From Burkholderiaceae bacterium (lineage in GTDB: Bacteria > Pseudomonadota > Gammaproteobacteria > Burkholderiales > Burkholderiaceae_E): a stretch of DNA of 64,000 nucleotides. The translations under genes were made by a program, and so were the position numbers. The number at the start of each line of letters is the position of its first letter. The first letter of the stretch is position 1. Below, piece by piece: positions 51,903-61,338 of this stretch. Below the pieces are notes generated by a model. That model saw only the letters and a program-made list of their open reading frames with translations. It was not told the origin of the DNA and did no database searches. The stretch lies in contig JACKLP010000012.1 in NCBI GenBank assembly GCA_024235875.1, positions 19,403-83,402 of the forward strand, in the 5' to 3' direction.

Positions 51903-53132
51903 ATGGACAGCCTTCCCGAACCCGATGCCGCCGCCCTGGCGGCCAGCCGGACGCTGGCCCGGCGCCTGAATCGACGGATCGCGAGCGCAGGCGGCTGGAT
52001 CGGCTTCGACGCCTTCATGGACGCCGCCCTCTATGAGCCCGGGCTCGGCTACTACGCGGGCGGTGCGGTCCGATTCGGCCCCGCTGGCGACTTCGAGACC
52101 GCGCCCGGGATTTCGCCGCTCTACGGGGCCTGCGTGGCGCGCCAGTGCCTGCAATGGCTCGATCATGTGCCCGCCGATATCTACGAGTTCGGTGCCGGCA
52201 CGGGGCAGCTCGCTGCCCAGGTCCTCAACGAACTGGCACGTCACGGACGCGACGATGTCCGCTATCGGATCGTCGAGGTTTCCGCGGCACTGCGTGCGCA
52301 GCAGGCGCATACCATCGGCACCCTTGCGCCCGAGGCGCTCGGGCGGGTGCAGTGGCTCGACGCGCTGCCGGAGCGTTTCAGCGGGCTCGTGATCGGAAAC
52401 GAACTGCTCGATGCCGTGCCGGTGCGCTTGTTCGCCCTGTCGCAGTCGCGCTTCTTCGAGCGCGGGGTGGTGCAGGATCCCCAGGCGATCGGCGGCTTCG
52501 CCTGGGCCGACCGGCCTGCGGGGCCGGCATTCGAGCAATCGGTTCGGGCGTCGCTGGCGCAGGCCGGCTGGGGCGGAGGCGACCCGGACGACCTGCGGCT
52601 CGACGCCTGGCCCGATGGCTATCACTCGGAGTACGCCGAGCGGGCCGATGCCTGGTTGCTGACCATCGGGGAGCGCCTGGAGACCGGCGCCGTGCTACTG
52701 ATCGACTATGGTTTCCCCGCCAGCGAGTTCTACCATCCGCAGCGGCACCGCGGCACGCTGGTCTGCCACTACCGCCATCGCGTCCACGACGATCCGCTGC
52801 GCCTCGTCGGCCTGCAGGATGTCACCGCCCACGTCGATTTCACGCGGCTGGACCTGGTCGCGAGCGTGGCCGGCATGCGTTGCCTGGGCTACACCTCGCA
52901 GGCGAACTTCCTGCTGAACTGCGGCCTGCTCGAAGCGCTGTCCGAGGTCTCGGAGTCGACATCCGGCGCGCAGCATGCCTACCTGCGCCAGGCGCAGGCG
53001 GTCCAGACCCTGGTCTCCGAGGCCGAGATGGGCGAGTTGTTCAAGGTGATCGCCTTCGGGCGCTCGATGCCCGACGAGGCGATCGGATTCGAGCGCGGCG
53101 ATCGGCGCGGAGCCCTGGCATGCGCTGGCTGA
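51903..53132 (+). CDS. SAM-dependent methyltransferase, MidA/NDUFAF7 family
   Basis: A 409-residue class I methyltransferase of the DUF185/MidA family; the human homologue methylates an arginine of complex I subunit NDUFS2. Typical features are GGWIGFDAFMDAALYEPGLGYYAGG (about 27-51), GDFETAPGISPLYG, the SAM-binding DIYEFGAGTGQLAAQVLNEL (about 92-111) and GLVIGNELLDAVPVRLF. ATG 51903 is used; its promoter must lie in the 22-base gap or within the divergent SDR gene. The DUF2905 gene overlaps its 3' end. An NDUFA9-like gene lies nearby. Confidence 0.9.
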   Translation: MDSLPEPDAAALAASRTLARRLNRRIASAGGWIGFDAFMDAALYEPGLGYYAGGAVRFGPAGDFETAPGISPLYGACVARQCLQWLDHVPADIYEFGAGTGQLAAQVLNELARHGRDDVRYRIVEVSAALRAQQAHTIGTLAPEALGRVQWLDALPERFSGLVIGNELLDAVPVRLFALSQSRFFERGVVQDPQAIGGFAWADRPAGPAFEQSVRASLAQAGWGGGDPDDLRLDAWPDGYHSEYAERADAWLLTIGERLETGAVLLIDYGFPASEFYHPQRHRGTLVCHYRHRVHDDPLRLVGLQDVTAHVDFTRLDLVASVAGMRCLGYTSQANFLLNCGLLEALSEVSESTSGAQHAYLRQAQAVQTLVSEAEMGELFKVIAFGRSMPDEAIGFERGDRRGALACAG

Positions 53133-53311
53133 TCGTGACCGTACTGGCGCTGTTCCTGTTCTCGGGCCTGATGCCCTGGCTGCGCCGGCTGGGCGTGGGT
53201 CGCCTGCCGGGCGACTTCAGCTTTCGCCTGTTCGGTCGCGAGTTCTCGATCCCGCTGATGTCGACGATCCTGTTGTCACTGATCGTTGCCGCCGTCGCCC
53301 GGCTGCTCTGA
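53120..53311 (+). CDS. DUF2905 small membrane protein
   Basis: A 63-residue protein with two hydrophobic helices (LIVTVLALFLFSGLMPWL; MSTILLSLIVAAVARLL) around the DUF2905 core LGVGRLPGDFSFRLFGREFSIPL. The start overlaps the methyltransferase gene by 13 bases, and the 3' end overlaps the convergent cca gene by 36 bases. Function unknown; the family is widespread in proteobacteria. Confidence 0.9.
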   Translation: MRWLIVTVLALFLFSGLMPWLRRLGVGRLPGDFSFRLFGREFSIPLMSTILLSLIVAAVARLL

Positions 53312-54559
53312 CCGGCTGGCATCGATCCGCGCGCGCACCGACGCGATCCGTGCTTCGCGAATCGCGCGGGCGATGCGCTCGTTTCGCTGACGGGCATCGT
53401 CGTGCGCGGCGCGCTCCGCCTGGGATCTCGCGATCGCGCCGGCATCGATCTCGCGCGCGGCATCGAGCGCATCGCGCAACCGTTGCGACTGGGGGTAGGG
53501 CGTCTTCTCGCGGCCCGTGCGTCCGTGCGCGTCGGCCTCGCAGGCCGCGAGGATCGCGTCCAGGCGCTCCGGGCGCCGGATCAGGTCCAGCCGTTCGAGC
53601 AGGCTCACCAGCGTCGACGCGCGAAGTTCGAGGGCGCGATGAACGTTCGCGTGCTCGCGCGCGACCGCGACGCCGATGTCCCGGCACGCGGCTGGCACTC
53701 GCAGTCGCTCCGCGAGCGCGAGCGCCAGGGGGACCGAGCGGGCCTCGTGGCCGATGTGCCGAGGCCATTCGTCGGGCGGCGTCGACGCCTTGCCGAGGTC
53801 GTGCACGAGCACGGCAAAGCGGCTCTCGAGCGAGGCATTCGCATCGGCCGCCGCGTCCAGCGCAAGGAGCAGGTGCACGCCGGTGTCGACCTCCGGGTGG
53901 TGGGCGATCGGCTGGGGCACGCCCCAAAGGGCATCGACCTCGGGCAGGATCCGCGCTAGCGCGCCGCAAGCGCGAAGCGCCAGCAGCATGCGTGACGGTC
54001 GCGCGCTCATCAGCCCGCGCGCCAGCTCCTGCCACACGCGCTCTGGCACCAGCGCATCGACTTCGCCCGATGCCACCATCTCGCGCATCAGCGCCAGTGT
54101 CGGCGGTGCGATCGTGAAATCGGTGAAGCGCGCGGCAAAGCGGGCGATCCTCAGGATCCGGACCGGGTCCTCGACGAAGGCCTCGCTGACATGGCGCAGT
54201 TGTCGTGCCGCGATGTCCTTGCGGCCGTCGTAGGGGTCGACGATCCTGCCGTCCTCGTCCTGCGCGATCGCGTTGATCGTCAGGTCGCGGCGGCCCAGGT
54301 CCTGCGCCAGCGTGACGCTGGGATCGCAATGAAAGCTGAAGCCGTGATAACCCCGGGCGGTCTTGCGCTCGGTGCGCGCCAACGCGTATTCCTCGTGGGT
54401 CTCGGGATGCAGGAAGACCGGGAAGTCCTTGCCCACCGGGCGGAAACCTCGTGCCGCCATCTGCTCGGGGGTCGCGCCCACGACGACCCAGTCGACATCC
54501 TTGACCGGCAGGCCGAGCAGCGCGTCTCGAACCGCGCCTCCCACCCGGTAGCATTTCAC
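53276..54559 (-). CDS. cca: CCA-adding tRNA nucleotidyltransferase with HD domain
   Basis: Adds or repairs the tRNA 3' CCA end. It is 427 residues from the GTG at 54559, which overlaps the NDUFA9-like stop (GTGA). YRVGGAVRDALLGLPVKDVDWVVVG (about 4-28) is the class II nucleotidyltransferase motif, with the DVDW metal-binding pair; GRRDLTINAIA follows at about 94. The C-terminal HD domain (VLVHDLGKAS, near residue 245) adds phosphohydrolase activity, as in E. coli Cca. Length and motifs are standard. Convergent with DUF2905. Confidence 0.95.
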   Translation of the reverse strand: MKCYRVGGAVRDALLGLPVKDVDWVVVGATPEQMAARGFRPVGKDFPVFLHPETHEEYALARTERKTARGYHGFSFHCDPSVTLAQDLGRRDLTINAIAQDEDGRIVDPYDGRKDIAARQLRHVSEAFVEDPVRILRIARFAARFTDFTIAPPTLALMREMVASGEVDALVPERVWQELARGLMSARPSRMLLALRACGALARILPEVDALWGVPQPIAHHPEVDTGVHLLLALDAAADANASLESRFAVLVHDLGKASTPPDEWPRHIGHEARSVPLALALAERLRVPAACRDIGVAVAREHANVHRALELRASTLVSLLERLDLIRRPERLDAILAACEADAHGRTGREKTPYPQSQRLRDALDAAREIDAGAIARSQAERAAHDDARQRNERIARAIREARIASVRARIDASRSEQPGDGGNDQ

Positions 54560-55530
54560 CGTCGGGCTCGCGATCGCTCCAGCGCGAAGCGCGGCGGCGC
54601 GCTCCCGAGGTAGGTCGGCACGACGACCGCCAGCGGCGCGGGCGTCACGCCGAGTTCGGGCGAGACCGGGTCCGCGCATACGGCGTCCACGCCCAGGGTG
54701 TCGAAGCTGTCGCGCGACATCATGGTCTGCCCTGGAATCCACTCCATGAGCATCGCCTGGATACGACCCAGATCATCGGGTACTTCGTAGACCGGGCGCT
54801 CGTGGCCGGAAATCCTGCCCACCAGCCGGGCCAACTCGCCAAGCGACAACACCTCGGGGCCGCAGAGCGCGAAGCTGTGCCCGACGCATGCCGGATTCTC
54901 CAGCGCGTTGACGAGCGCGGTCGCGACGTCGGAGACGTGGATCGGCTGCAGCTTGGCGTCCGCCCGCAACAGCGGCAGGATCGGGAGGTAACGCAGCATC
55001 CTTGCGAACAGGTTCAGGAACCGGTCCTCGGCGCCGTAGACAGCCGACGGGCGCAGGATGGTCCAGTCGATGTCGGTGGCATCGCGAACCACCCGTTCGC
55101 CGTCGGATTTCGAGCGCAGGTACATCGATGCCAGCGGCTGCGCGGCGTCGGGGTCGGCGCCCTGCGCCGACAGATGAACGTAGCGTCGCACGCCGGCACG
55201 GCGGCACTCGGCCAGTACGTGCGCGGGCAAGGCGACGTGCGCCCGTTCGAAGGCCGCTCCGTAGGACGAGCCGGCGGGGCCGCGGGCACCATGGAGTACG
55301 CCGACCAGGTTCACCACGGCGTCGACGCCGGCGAGCAAGGGCGCCAGCGCGCCCGGCGCCATCACGTCGGCTTCGACCGTACGTACCGTCGGTAGCGGCA
55401 GCAGATGACGGGCGCGGGCCAGCCGCCGGGTCGGGACCAGGACCTGGTGGCCGGTGGCGCCCAGGCGGGCGGCGACATGGCTGCCGATGAAACCGGAGCC
55501 ACCTATGACGAGAACATTCGGATAGCGCAT
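54556..55530 (-). CDS. NDUFA9-like NAD(P)-binding protein (extended SDR/epimerase family)
   Basis: A 324-residue extended SDR-fold protein. The N-terminal VLVIGGSGFIGSHVAARL (about 5-22) binds NAD(P). VNLVGVLHGARG, the YVHLSAQGADPDAAQPLASMYLRSKSDGERVVR block with a serine/tyrosine/lysine-like site, and the TDIDWTILRPSAVYGAEDRFLNLFARM segment match the complex I NDUFA9-subunit-like family. In bacteria its role is unproven. It is coupled to cca by a GTGA overlap. A MidA-like gene lies nearby, so two complex I-linked families are close together. Confidence 0.88.
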   Translation of the reverse strand: MRYPNVLVIGGSGFIGSHVAARLGATGHQVLVPTRRLARARHLLPLPTVRTVEADVMAPGALAPLLAGVDAVVNLVGVLHGARGPAGSSYGAAFERAHVALPAHVLAECRRAGVRRYVHLSAQGADPDAAQPLASMYLRSKSDGERVVRDATDIDWTILRPSAVYGAEDRFLNLFARMLRYLPILPLLRADAKLQPIHVSDVATALVNALENPACVGHSFALCGPEVLSLGELARLVGRISGHERPVYEVPDDLGRIQAMLMEWIPGQTMMSRDSFDTLGVDAVCADPVSPELGVTPAPLAVVVPTYLGSAPPRFALERSRARR

Positions 55531-55690
55531 CTGAATCCGTCTTGGCGATGAATGGGCATGGCCTCTGCATGGAGGCGATACGTGATTCTCGCAGACAAGC
55601 GCCGGGATGCGCGCGAACGCGCATCGAACTTCGATTCGACAGGGGCCCGGCGGACCGCTCGCGCGATGCGATCCCGACCGGCGGACGCGC

Positions 55691-57646
55691 TCAGAGGCTG
55701 CTGTCGTTCGGGCGCACCGGGCCCACGCGTCCGAGGCGCGCCCTCAAGGAGGCCGGCCGGCCGGTACGAAGCGATTCGTACCAAACCGCGTTGGCCAGGA
55801 CGTTTTGCACATAGTGCCGGGTTTCGCCGAACGGGATCACCTCGGCGAAGATGGCGCCGTCGATCTCGCGCGGGAAGCGCTCGCGCCATCGGCGCGGCCG
55901 GCCCGGGCCGGCGTTGTAGGCGGCCGATGCGAGCAACTGCGATCCGTCGAGCGAGTCGAGCACGGTCTTCATGTAGAACGTGCCGAAGCGCAGATTGGTG
56001 TCCACCTGCTCGAGATGCGCCGTGCGAAACCCGCGCACGCCCAGCTTTCGCGCGATCCACCGGCCGGTCGCCGGCATGATCTGCATCAGGCCCTTGGCGC
56101 CGGCGCCCGAGCGCGCGTTCTGGATGAAACGCGATTCCTGGCGGATCAGGCCGTAGACCCAGGCGTCGTCGAGTTCGCGCTCACCGGCCGCGGCGCGCAG
56201 ACGGGTCTGGAATGGCGACGGAAAACGCAGCGCGAAGTCGTGCTCGTGGCGGGTCTGGTTGGCCGTGTTCACGCAGCGATCGAGGATCTGCTGGGCACAC
56301 GCGAAGCGTGCGGCCGCCAGCAGCCCGCGGTCGTCCATGGTGCGGATCGCCTCGTTCCATTCGAGGTTGCCGTCGTAGCGCAGGCCCGCCTGATACAGAA
56401 GCAGCGCGCGTCCGATTCCCGGATTGCGGCGGATCGCCTGCGCCTCGGTCGCCGTGGTGGCGCGGGCCGGCGATGGCACGGTCACCTGCTGGCCGAGTTC
56501 CTCCGCGGCCAGCATGCCGTAGTAGCGGTCGCCACCGGCTATTCGCGCAAGCAGGCCGTCGGCCACGTCGCGTACGCCCATCCTGGCGAGCGCCCGTGCA
56601 TGCCAATAGGTCCAGCGCGGCGTGTCGCGTTCCTCGGCGGACATGCGGCCGAGCACCTCGACGAGCGTCGACCAGTCTTCTTCGATCAGTGCAGTGCGGG
56701 CCAGCCACGACAGGGTTCGATCGCTGAGCGAAGGATCGTGCCCGGCCTTGAGCGCGCGGCGGGTGTGCTCGAGCGCGTCGGCCGAGAGATCCCTGCCCGC
56801 GGCCGCCGCGATGATGGCGGCTGCAAAGGCGCGATCGCGCGGCGCCATCCGTGCCGACTCGGCCTCCAGGTAACGGCCCGCCTGCGCGGGGTCGCCGCGC
56901 CCCAGCCGGGAGAGGGCGATCACGGTCAACTCGCCCGTGCTGCCGAGCGCCAGTACCTTGAGCGGCTTGTCGATCGCATCGGCAAGCGCCTGCTCGGGCA
57001 ATCCGAGTTGCTGCCCCAGCTTGCGGATCACGCTTCGGTTATTGTCTTCGAGCGCCCGGCGCAGGCGGGACTGCAGCAATTGAACCGGCTGTGGCGAGAT
57101 CATCGCCAGGCGATCGGCCAGCGTCTCGCAACCATCGCGCAGATTGCGCGAACCCATGTACGCATCGATCGACTCGCGTTCGATGCGCTTGCCCTTGGCC
57201 AAGCGCGAGACGCCTGCCAGGCACAGGATGGCCCGCGGGCGGTGCAGGCGCAGGCGGGGGAACCAGGCATCGAACCGGGCCCAGTCCTCGCGCTCGCCGA
57301 GCGCCTGGAGCCAGTCCCTGAGCATGTATTCCGCGACGGGCGTGCCACGATTGCGGTTCAGGTAGGACTCGATGGCGGCATCGAGCGCGCTGCTCTTGCC
57401 GGCATCGTCGTGACCGGTCCCGAGCTGCATCCGCAGCTTCCAGTAGCCCACATAGGCAGACAGCGCGTGGTGATCGGGAATGACCGCGGCGGCGCGCGCG
57501 AAGCGCACGGGGTCGCGCGACCATGAAGCGCGCTTCGCTTCGAGCAATGCGTCGGCCAACTTGGCGTCGAGTTGCGGCAGGCCGTCTGCGGCCACGGCGA
57601 ATAGCGGCGCGAGCGCGACTGCCAGCGCGGCCACGCCACGGCGCAT
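55691..57646 (-). CDS. slt: soluble lytic murein transglycosylase
   Basis: A periplasmic enzyme that cleaves peptidoglycan to 1,6-anhydromuropeptides. It is 651 residues from ATG 57646, chosen because it gives a proper signal peptide (MRRGVAALAVALAPLFAVA-ADG); an upstream ATG at 57703 is possible. A long helical superhelix (about 20-480) is followed by the catalytic domain: GLIRQESRFIQNARSGAGAKGLMQIMPATG near residues 500-529, with the catalytic Glu in QESRF. The last strand region has ASAAYNAGPGRPRRW. It is divergent from fthC. Confidence 0.94.
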   Translation of the reverse strand: MRRGVAALAVALAPLFAVAADGLPQLDAKLADALLEAKRASWSRDPVRFARAAAVIPDHHALSAYVGYWKLRMQLGTGHDDAGKSSALDAAIESYLNRNRGTPVAEYMLRDWLQALGEREDWARFDAWFPRLRLHRPRAILCLAGVSRLAKGKRIERESIDAYMGSRNLRDGCETLADRLAMISPQPVQLLQSRLRRALEDNNRSVIRKLGQQLGLPEQALADAIDKPLKVLALGSTGELTVIALSRLGRGDPAQAGRYLEAESARMAPRDRAFAAAIIAAAAGRDLSADALEHTRRALKAGHDPSLSDRTLSWLARTALIEEDWSTLVEVLGRMSAEERDTPRWTYWHARALARMGVRDVADGLLARIAGGDRYYGMLAAEELGQQVTVPSPARATTATEAQAIRRNPGIGRALLLYQAGLRYDGNLEWNEAIRTMDDRGLLAAARFACAQQILDRCVNTANQTRHEHDFALRFPSPFQTRLRAAAGERELDDAWVYGLIRQESRFIQNARSGAGAKGLMQIMPATGRWIARKLGVRGFRTAHLEQVDTNLRFGTFYMKTVLDSLDGSQLLASAAYNAGPGRPRRWRERFPREIDGAIFAEVIPFGETRHYVQNVLANAVWYESLRTGRPASLRARLGRVGPVRPNDSSL

Positions 57647-57847
57647 CGAACAGCCACTCGACTCGAGAAATCCCATGCTGGCAATCAATCCGTGAGCCCT
57701 CATGACGACTGAATGGCCGGCCCTGTCGACGGGATCGGGACCCGCCTGCCCGCTCGCGCGATCGGTCGGATCGTTGCGAGCGTCGTACCGGATGTCGTCT
57801 TGGAGCTTATTCGTCGTTCTTGAAAGATTCAGTTCAGAATATCACGC

Positions 57848-58444
57848 GTGATACCGATCGAAGGCCTCAAGAACGACGTTCGGCGCGGCCGGATCGCCTG
57901 GCGTTGCGCGCGACCGGCCGAGTGGCGTCGCGAGGCCGACCGACGCATTTCGCGCGCCCTCGAAAAACTCGTCTCCGCCTGCGCTCGACACGGTGGACTC
58001 GATGGTGCGCTGGGGGTCTACTACCCGATAAGGGGCGAACCCGACCTGCGCGCGCTGTACGCGTGTTGGCAATCGGCAGGCCTGCGCCTGGCGCTGCCGG
58101 TGGTGACCGGGCTCGATCGGCCGTTGCGGTTTTGTCGCTGGTCGGTCGGATCGCGTCTGATCCGTTCGCCGCTCGGGGTTCCCGAACCCGAGCACTGCGT
58201 GCCAGTCGTGCCGGCCGCCTTGCTGATTCCCTGTGTGGCATTCAGCCCGAGCGGCCATCGTCTCGGCTACGGCGGCGGCTTTTACGATCGCACGCTCGCG
58301 GACTTCGACGGATTCACGCTCGGGGTGGCCTACGACGAGGACGAATGGCCCGGCTTCGCGGCCGAGTCGCACGATCGGGCGCTGGACCTGATCGTCACCC
58401 CGACCCGGATTCTGCGGCCCGGCCTCAGAGCGGCCGCGCGTTGA
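57848..58444 (+). CDS. fthC: 5-formyltetrahydrofolate cyclo-ligase
   Basis: Converts 5-formyl-THF to 5,10-methenyl-THF with ATP. A 198-residue protein from a GTG start at 57848. The key C-terminal motif GHRLGYGGGFYDRTLADF (about 137-154) binds substrate and phosphate, and the N-terminal basic helix with ALGVYYPIRGEPDLRAL is typical. Its 3' end overlaps the convergent EAL gene by 20 bases. Divergent from slt with about 200 bases between the starts. Confidence 0.92.
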   Translation: MIPIEGLKNDVRRGRIAWRCARPAEWRREADRRISRALEKLVSACARHGGLDGALGVYYPIRGEPDLRALYACWQSAGLRLALPVVTGLDRPLRFCRWSVGSRLIRSPLGVPEPEHCVPVVPAALLIPCVAFSPSGHRLGYGGGFYDRTLADFDGFTLGVAYDEDEWPGFAAESHDRALDLIVTPTRILRPGLRAAAR

Positions 58445-59765
58445 AGACCGACACCCATTCGGGCAGGTCCTTGGGCGACAAGGCCTTGCTGAAGTAATAG
58501 CCCTGGGCCCGATTGCAGCCCAGTTCGTTGAGCGCCTGCAACACCTCGAGCGATTCCACCCCTTCGGCGAGCGCGTGCATCTCGAAGGTGTGCGAGAGGT
58601 CGATGAGCGCATGCACGATCTGCCGATCGCCCTGGTCGACTGTCATGTTGCGTACGAACGACTGGTCGATCTTGAGTTCGTTGAGCGGGAACTTGCGCAG
58701 GTAGGAGAACGACGAGTAACCGGTGCCGAAATCATCGATCGCCAGCCGGCAACCGTGCGATCGCAACAGGTTCATGAACTCGATCGCGGTCGCCTCGTTT
58801 TGCACGATCGCGCTTTCGGTCAGCTCGAGCGTCAGGTGATCGCCGGGAACATCCCAGGTCGCGAGCGCCTGGCCGACCAGCGCGGGAAAGTTGTTGTCGG
58901 CCAGCGTCACCGCCGACAGGTTGATGCCGACCGACAGATCGATCCCCTTGGTCCGCCAGTACTTCAGGTGGCGCAACGAGGTATTGAGGACGAACTGCGT
59001 GAGCTGGCCCATCATGCCACGCTCTTCGCAGATCGACGCGACGGTCGCCGGGTTGACGCTCTGTCCGTTGGGCTTGGTCCATCGGATCAGGGCCTCGACC
59101 GAGATGCAGCGCCCGGTCGGGACATCGACCTGGGGCTGGAAGTGCACGTCGAGTTCGTTCTCGTGCAAGGCCTTGCGAAGCTCGGCCTCCAGGATGTCGC
59201 GACGCTCGAGCGCGGCGGCATCCTCGAGTTGGTCGATCAGCAGGTGGTCGTCCGCACTTCGGGCACGATGCTGCGCTTCCGATGCCTTGGCCAGCAAGGC
59301 CATGGAATCGACCCCGCCGGCGTTGCGGATCCAGGCACCGCCGACCACCGGGCGCAGGTGAACGGTCGAGGCGGTACCGTTGTCGCGGCGCACGGGAATG
59401 GGCCGCGAGAGGTTCTCGCGCAAGGTCCGGCCGGCGAGTTCTCCTAGGGCCTCGCTCGGAAGATTCCTGAGCATCACCCAGAGTAGGTCGGGGGTCACGA
59501 ATGCATAGCGATCATCGGGCCGCAGCATGGCCTGCACGCGTCGGGCCACTTCTGCCAGTACCTGCTTCGCGTACGGCTGCTGCGACAAGGCCTGGAGCTT
59601 GTCCGAGCGATTCATTTCCACGACCAGCAAGACAGCCCGACCCGACCCCGCGGACTGCACTGCGTCCATCAGGCCGGCGGGCGTCAGCCGAGATGCGCTC
59701 GGACGCTCGGCAGGCGCGTCGGCCGGTCGCCTGCGGGCCTGCTCGATCACGTCAGAGGAGGCCAT
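58425..59765 (-). CDS. EAL-domain c-di-GMP phosphodiesterase with degenerate N-terminal domain
   Basis: A 446-residue protein. The C-terminal EAL domain (about 190-440) has the full active set: VEALIRW, GINLSAVTL, LELTESAIV, IDDFGTGYSSFSYL, LKIDQSFV and AEGVES, so it should hydrolyse c-di-GMP. The N-terminal half (about 25-180) has GGDEF-like spacing (AVLLVVEMNRSDKLQAL) but no GGDEF motif at the expected place. There is no membrane helix, so it is cytoplasmic. The gene overlaps the HD-GYP gene upstream by 14 bases, forming a two-gene c-di-GMP turnover unit. Confidence 0.92.
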   Translation of the reverse strand: MASSDVIEQARRRPADAPAERPSASRLTPAGLMDAVQSAGSGRAVLLVVEMNRSDKLQALSQQPYAKQVLAEVARRVQAMLRPDDRYAFVTPDLLWVMLRNLPSEALGELAGRTLRENLSRPIPVRRDNGTASTVHLRPVVGGAWIRNAGGVDSMALLAKASEAQHRARSADDHLLIDQLEDAAALERRDILEAELRKALHENELDVHFQPQVDVPTGRCISVEALIRWTKPNGQSVNPATVASICEERGMMGQLTQFVLNTSLRHLKYWRTKGIDLSVGINLSAVTLADNNFPALVGQALATWDVPGDHLTLELTESAIVQNEATAIEFMNLLRSHGCRLAIDDFGTGYSSFSYLRKFPLNELKIDQSFVRNMTVDQGDRQIVHALIDLSHTFEMHALAEGVESLEVLQALNELGCNRAQGYYFSKALSPKDLPEWVSVFNARPL

Positions 59766-61338
59766 TGGCGCTCGCCATCTCGTTGCCGTAGTAGTCGTGC
59801 ATCGTCAGGCCGAATGCACCAGGCGGCAAGCCCCTGAGAATTCGGATCGGACGCCCGTCGGTCCCGACCGGGCGCTCGAGCAGGTTGCGCTCGATCGGCG
59901 TCGAGAGCGGGCGCTTGTCGGGCCAGGTCAGCACCAGCACCTTCGGCTCGAGCCGACGAACGCGGTTGTGCGCGAGCACGATGGCGACTTCGCCTGTCGA
60001 GAGTTCGACGAACGAGCCGGTCGGAAAGATGCCGACCGCCTGCACGAATTGCTCTACCAAGGGCTCGTGGAATGACGAGCCGGCCCACTCGAACAGGTTC
60101 ATCAGCGCGTCTTGTGCCGCCGTCGGATTGGCATAGGCTCGCGGTGTGATCATCGCGGCGAAGCTGTCGGCGATCGCCGCGATGCGGCCGAACAGGCCGA
60201 TCTCATCGCCCTTGAGGCCGCGCGGATAACCCGACCCGTCCAGGCGCTCGTGGTGCTGGGCGATGCCCGCCTCGACCTCCGGGTCCGGCTCGAAGCTCTC
60301 GTGCAATGCCTCGATCCCCAGGCGAACATGCTCCTTGACGATCGCATATTCGTCGTCGGTGAGCATGCCGGGCTTCTCCAGCAGCGCACGCGGGACGCGG
60401 GTCTTGCCGACGTCGGCAAGAATGCCGACCATGCCCAGCTTGGCGAGTTCTTCCTTTGGCAGACCGAGGTGTCGGCCCAGCGCGACCATGTACAAGGCGA
60501 CCTTGACCGCGTGCGCGTACGTCGATTCGTCCGCGTCGCGCAATCGGGCCACCCACATCAGCGCGTCGGGATTGTCGAGCATGCTCCTGACCATGTCGTC
60601 GACGGCACCGCTCAGGCGTTCCACCTGTATCGTTTCGCCGCGGGTCAGGTCCCGGACGGTTTGCTCGAGTGCCTGCCGACTCTTGGTGAACGCCGCCTGC
60701 GCGCGCGGCAGTTCTTCCTCGACCGTTCTGCGGTCCCGGTAGCGTCGCAGCGCGACGCCTTCAGGAAGGCATTTCCGCAACTCGGCGCGTCGCCGCCGGG
60801 CGTCGGCCTCGCGATCGACCGGCGCCTCGCCAAGGCCCACCAGCCGCAGCAGCCGATCGAGCAAGCGGGCAAGGAAGCCGCGCGGGCGCCGATCGGTCGG
60901 CTGCATCATTCGGCGGAAGTGGGCGCGGGTCGATGCGCTCAGTCGCTTGTCGCGTTGCGGGCTGGATGCCGTCGACAGTAGTCGGAACGACGAAGAGCTC
61001 GGACGCCTCTCCTCGTCTCCGCCCTTGATCTCGGCCGCGCGGATCGCTTCGACGACCTCGGGGTTCGAGAGCTCGATGTCGACGAAGACGAAGCGACTGA
61101 ACTTGCGAAGCGTCGCGACCTCGTCGTCGGTCTCGACCAGGAAGCCCTGCAACAGAAAAGGCGTGTCGAGCCACGGGCGATCCAGTTCAGCGACGAACAT
61201 GCCCTTCGCGACGTCGGTCGCGGCGAGGCGATATCGCTTCAGCTGGGCGGGCACGTCGCTGCCGTCGGTCTCGTCGAGCGCGGCGCGCTGCGGCGGGGCC
61301 TTGGGCTTTCGCGTCTTTTTCTCGGCGACTTGAGTCAT
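59752..61338 (-). CDS. DUF3391 / HD-GYP domain protein
   Basis: A 528-residue protein: an N-terminal DUF3391 domain (PAQLKRYRLAATDVAKGMFVAELDRPWLDTPFLLQGF, about 30-66), a basic linker, then HD-GYP from about 250. The GYP part is intact (QHHERLDGSGYPRGLKG). At the HD dyad it reads GILADVGKTRVP, where active enzymes have HDIGK, so the dyad histidine is replaced by Ala. Another histidine, in TYAHAVKVALYMV, is present. It may be a weak enzyme or a c-di-GMP-binding adaptor. The 230 bases upstream (61339-61568) contain no gene. Confidence 0.92.
   Translation of the reverse strand: MTQVAEKKTRKPKAPPQRAALDETDGSDVPAQLKRYRLAATDVAKGMFVAELDRPWLDTPFLLQGFLVETDDEVATLRKFSRFVFVDIELSNPEVVEAIRAAEIKGGDEERRPSSSSFRLLSTASSPQRDKRLSASTRAHFRRMMQPTDRRPRGFLARLLDRLLRLVGLGEAPVDREADARRRRAELRKCLPEGVALRRYRDRRTVEEELPRAQAAFTKSRQALEQTVRDLTRGETIQVERLSGAVDDMVRSMLDNPDALMWVARLRDADESTYAHAVKVALYMVALGRHLGLPKEELAKLGMVGILADVGKTRVPRALLEKPGMLTDDEYAIVKEHVRLGIEALHESFEPDPEVEAGIAQHHERLDGSGYPRGLKGDEIGLFGRIAAIADSFAAMITPRAYANPTAAQDALMNLFEWAGSSFHEPLVEQFVQAVGIFPTGSFVELSTGEVAIVLAHNRVRRLEPKVLVLTWPDKRPLSTPIERNLLERPVGTDGRPIRILRGLPPGAFGLTMHDYYGNEMASANGLL

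Noticed and set aside
57647..57847. 6S RNA gene upstream of fthC
   Set aside because: fthC often follows ssrS in other proteobacteria, but the gap here is short and I could not form the long imperfect hairpin with a central bubble.
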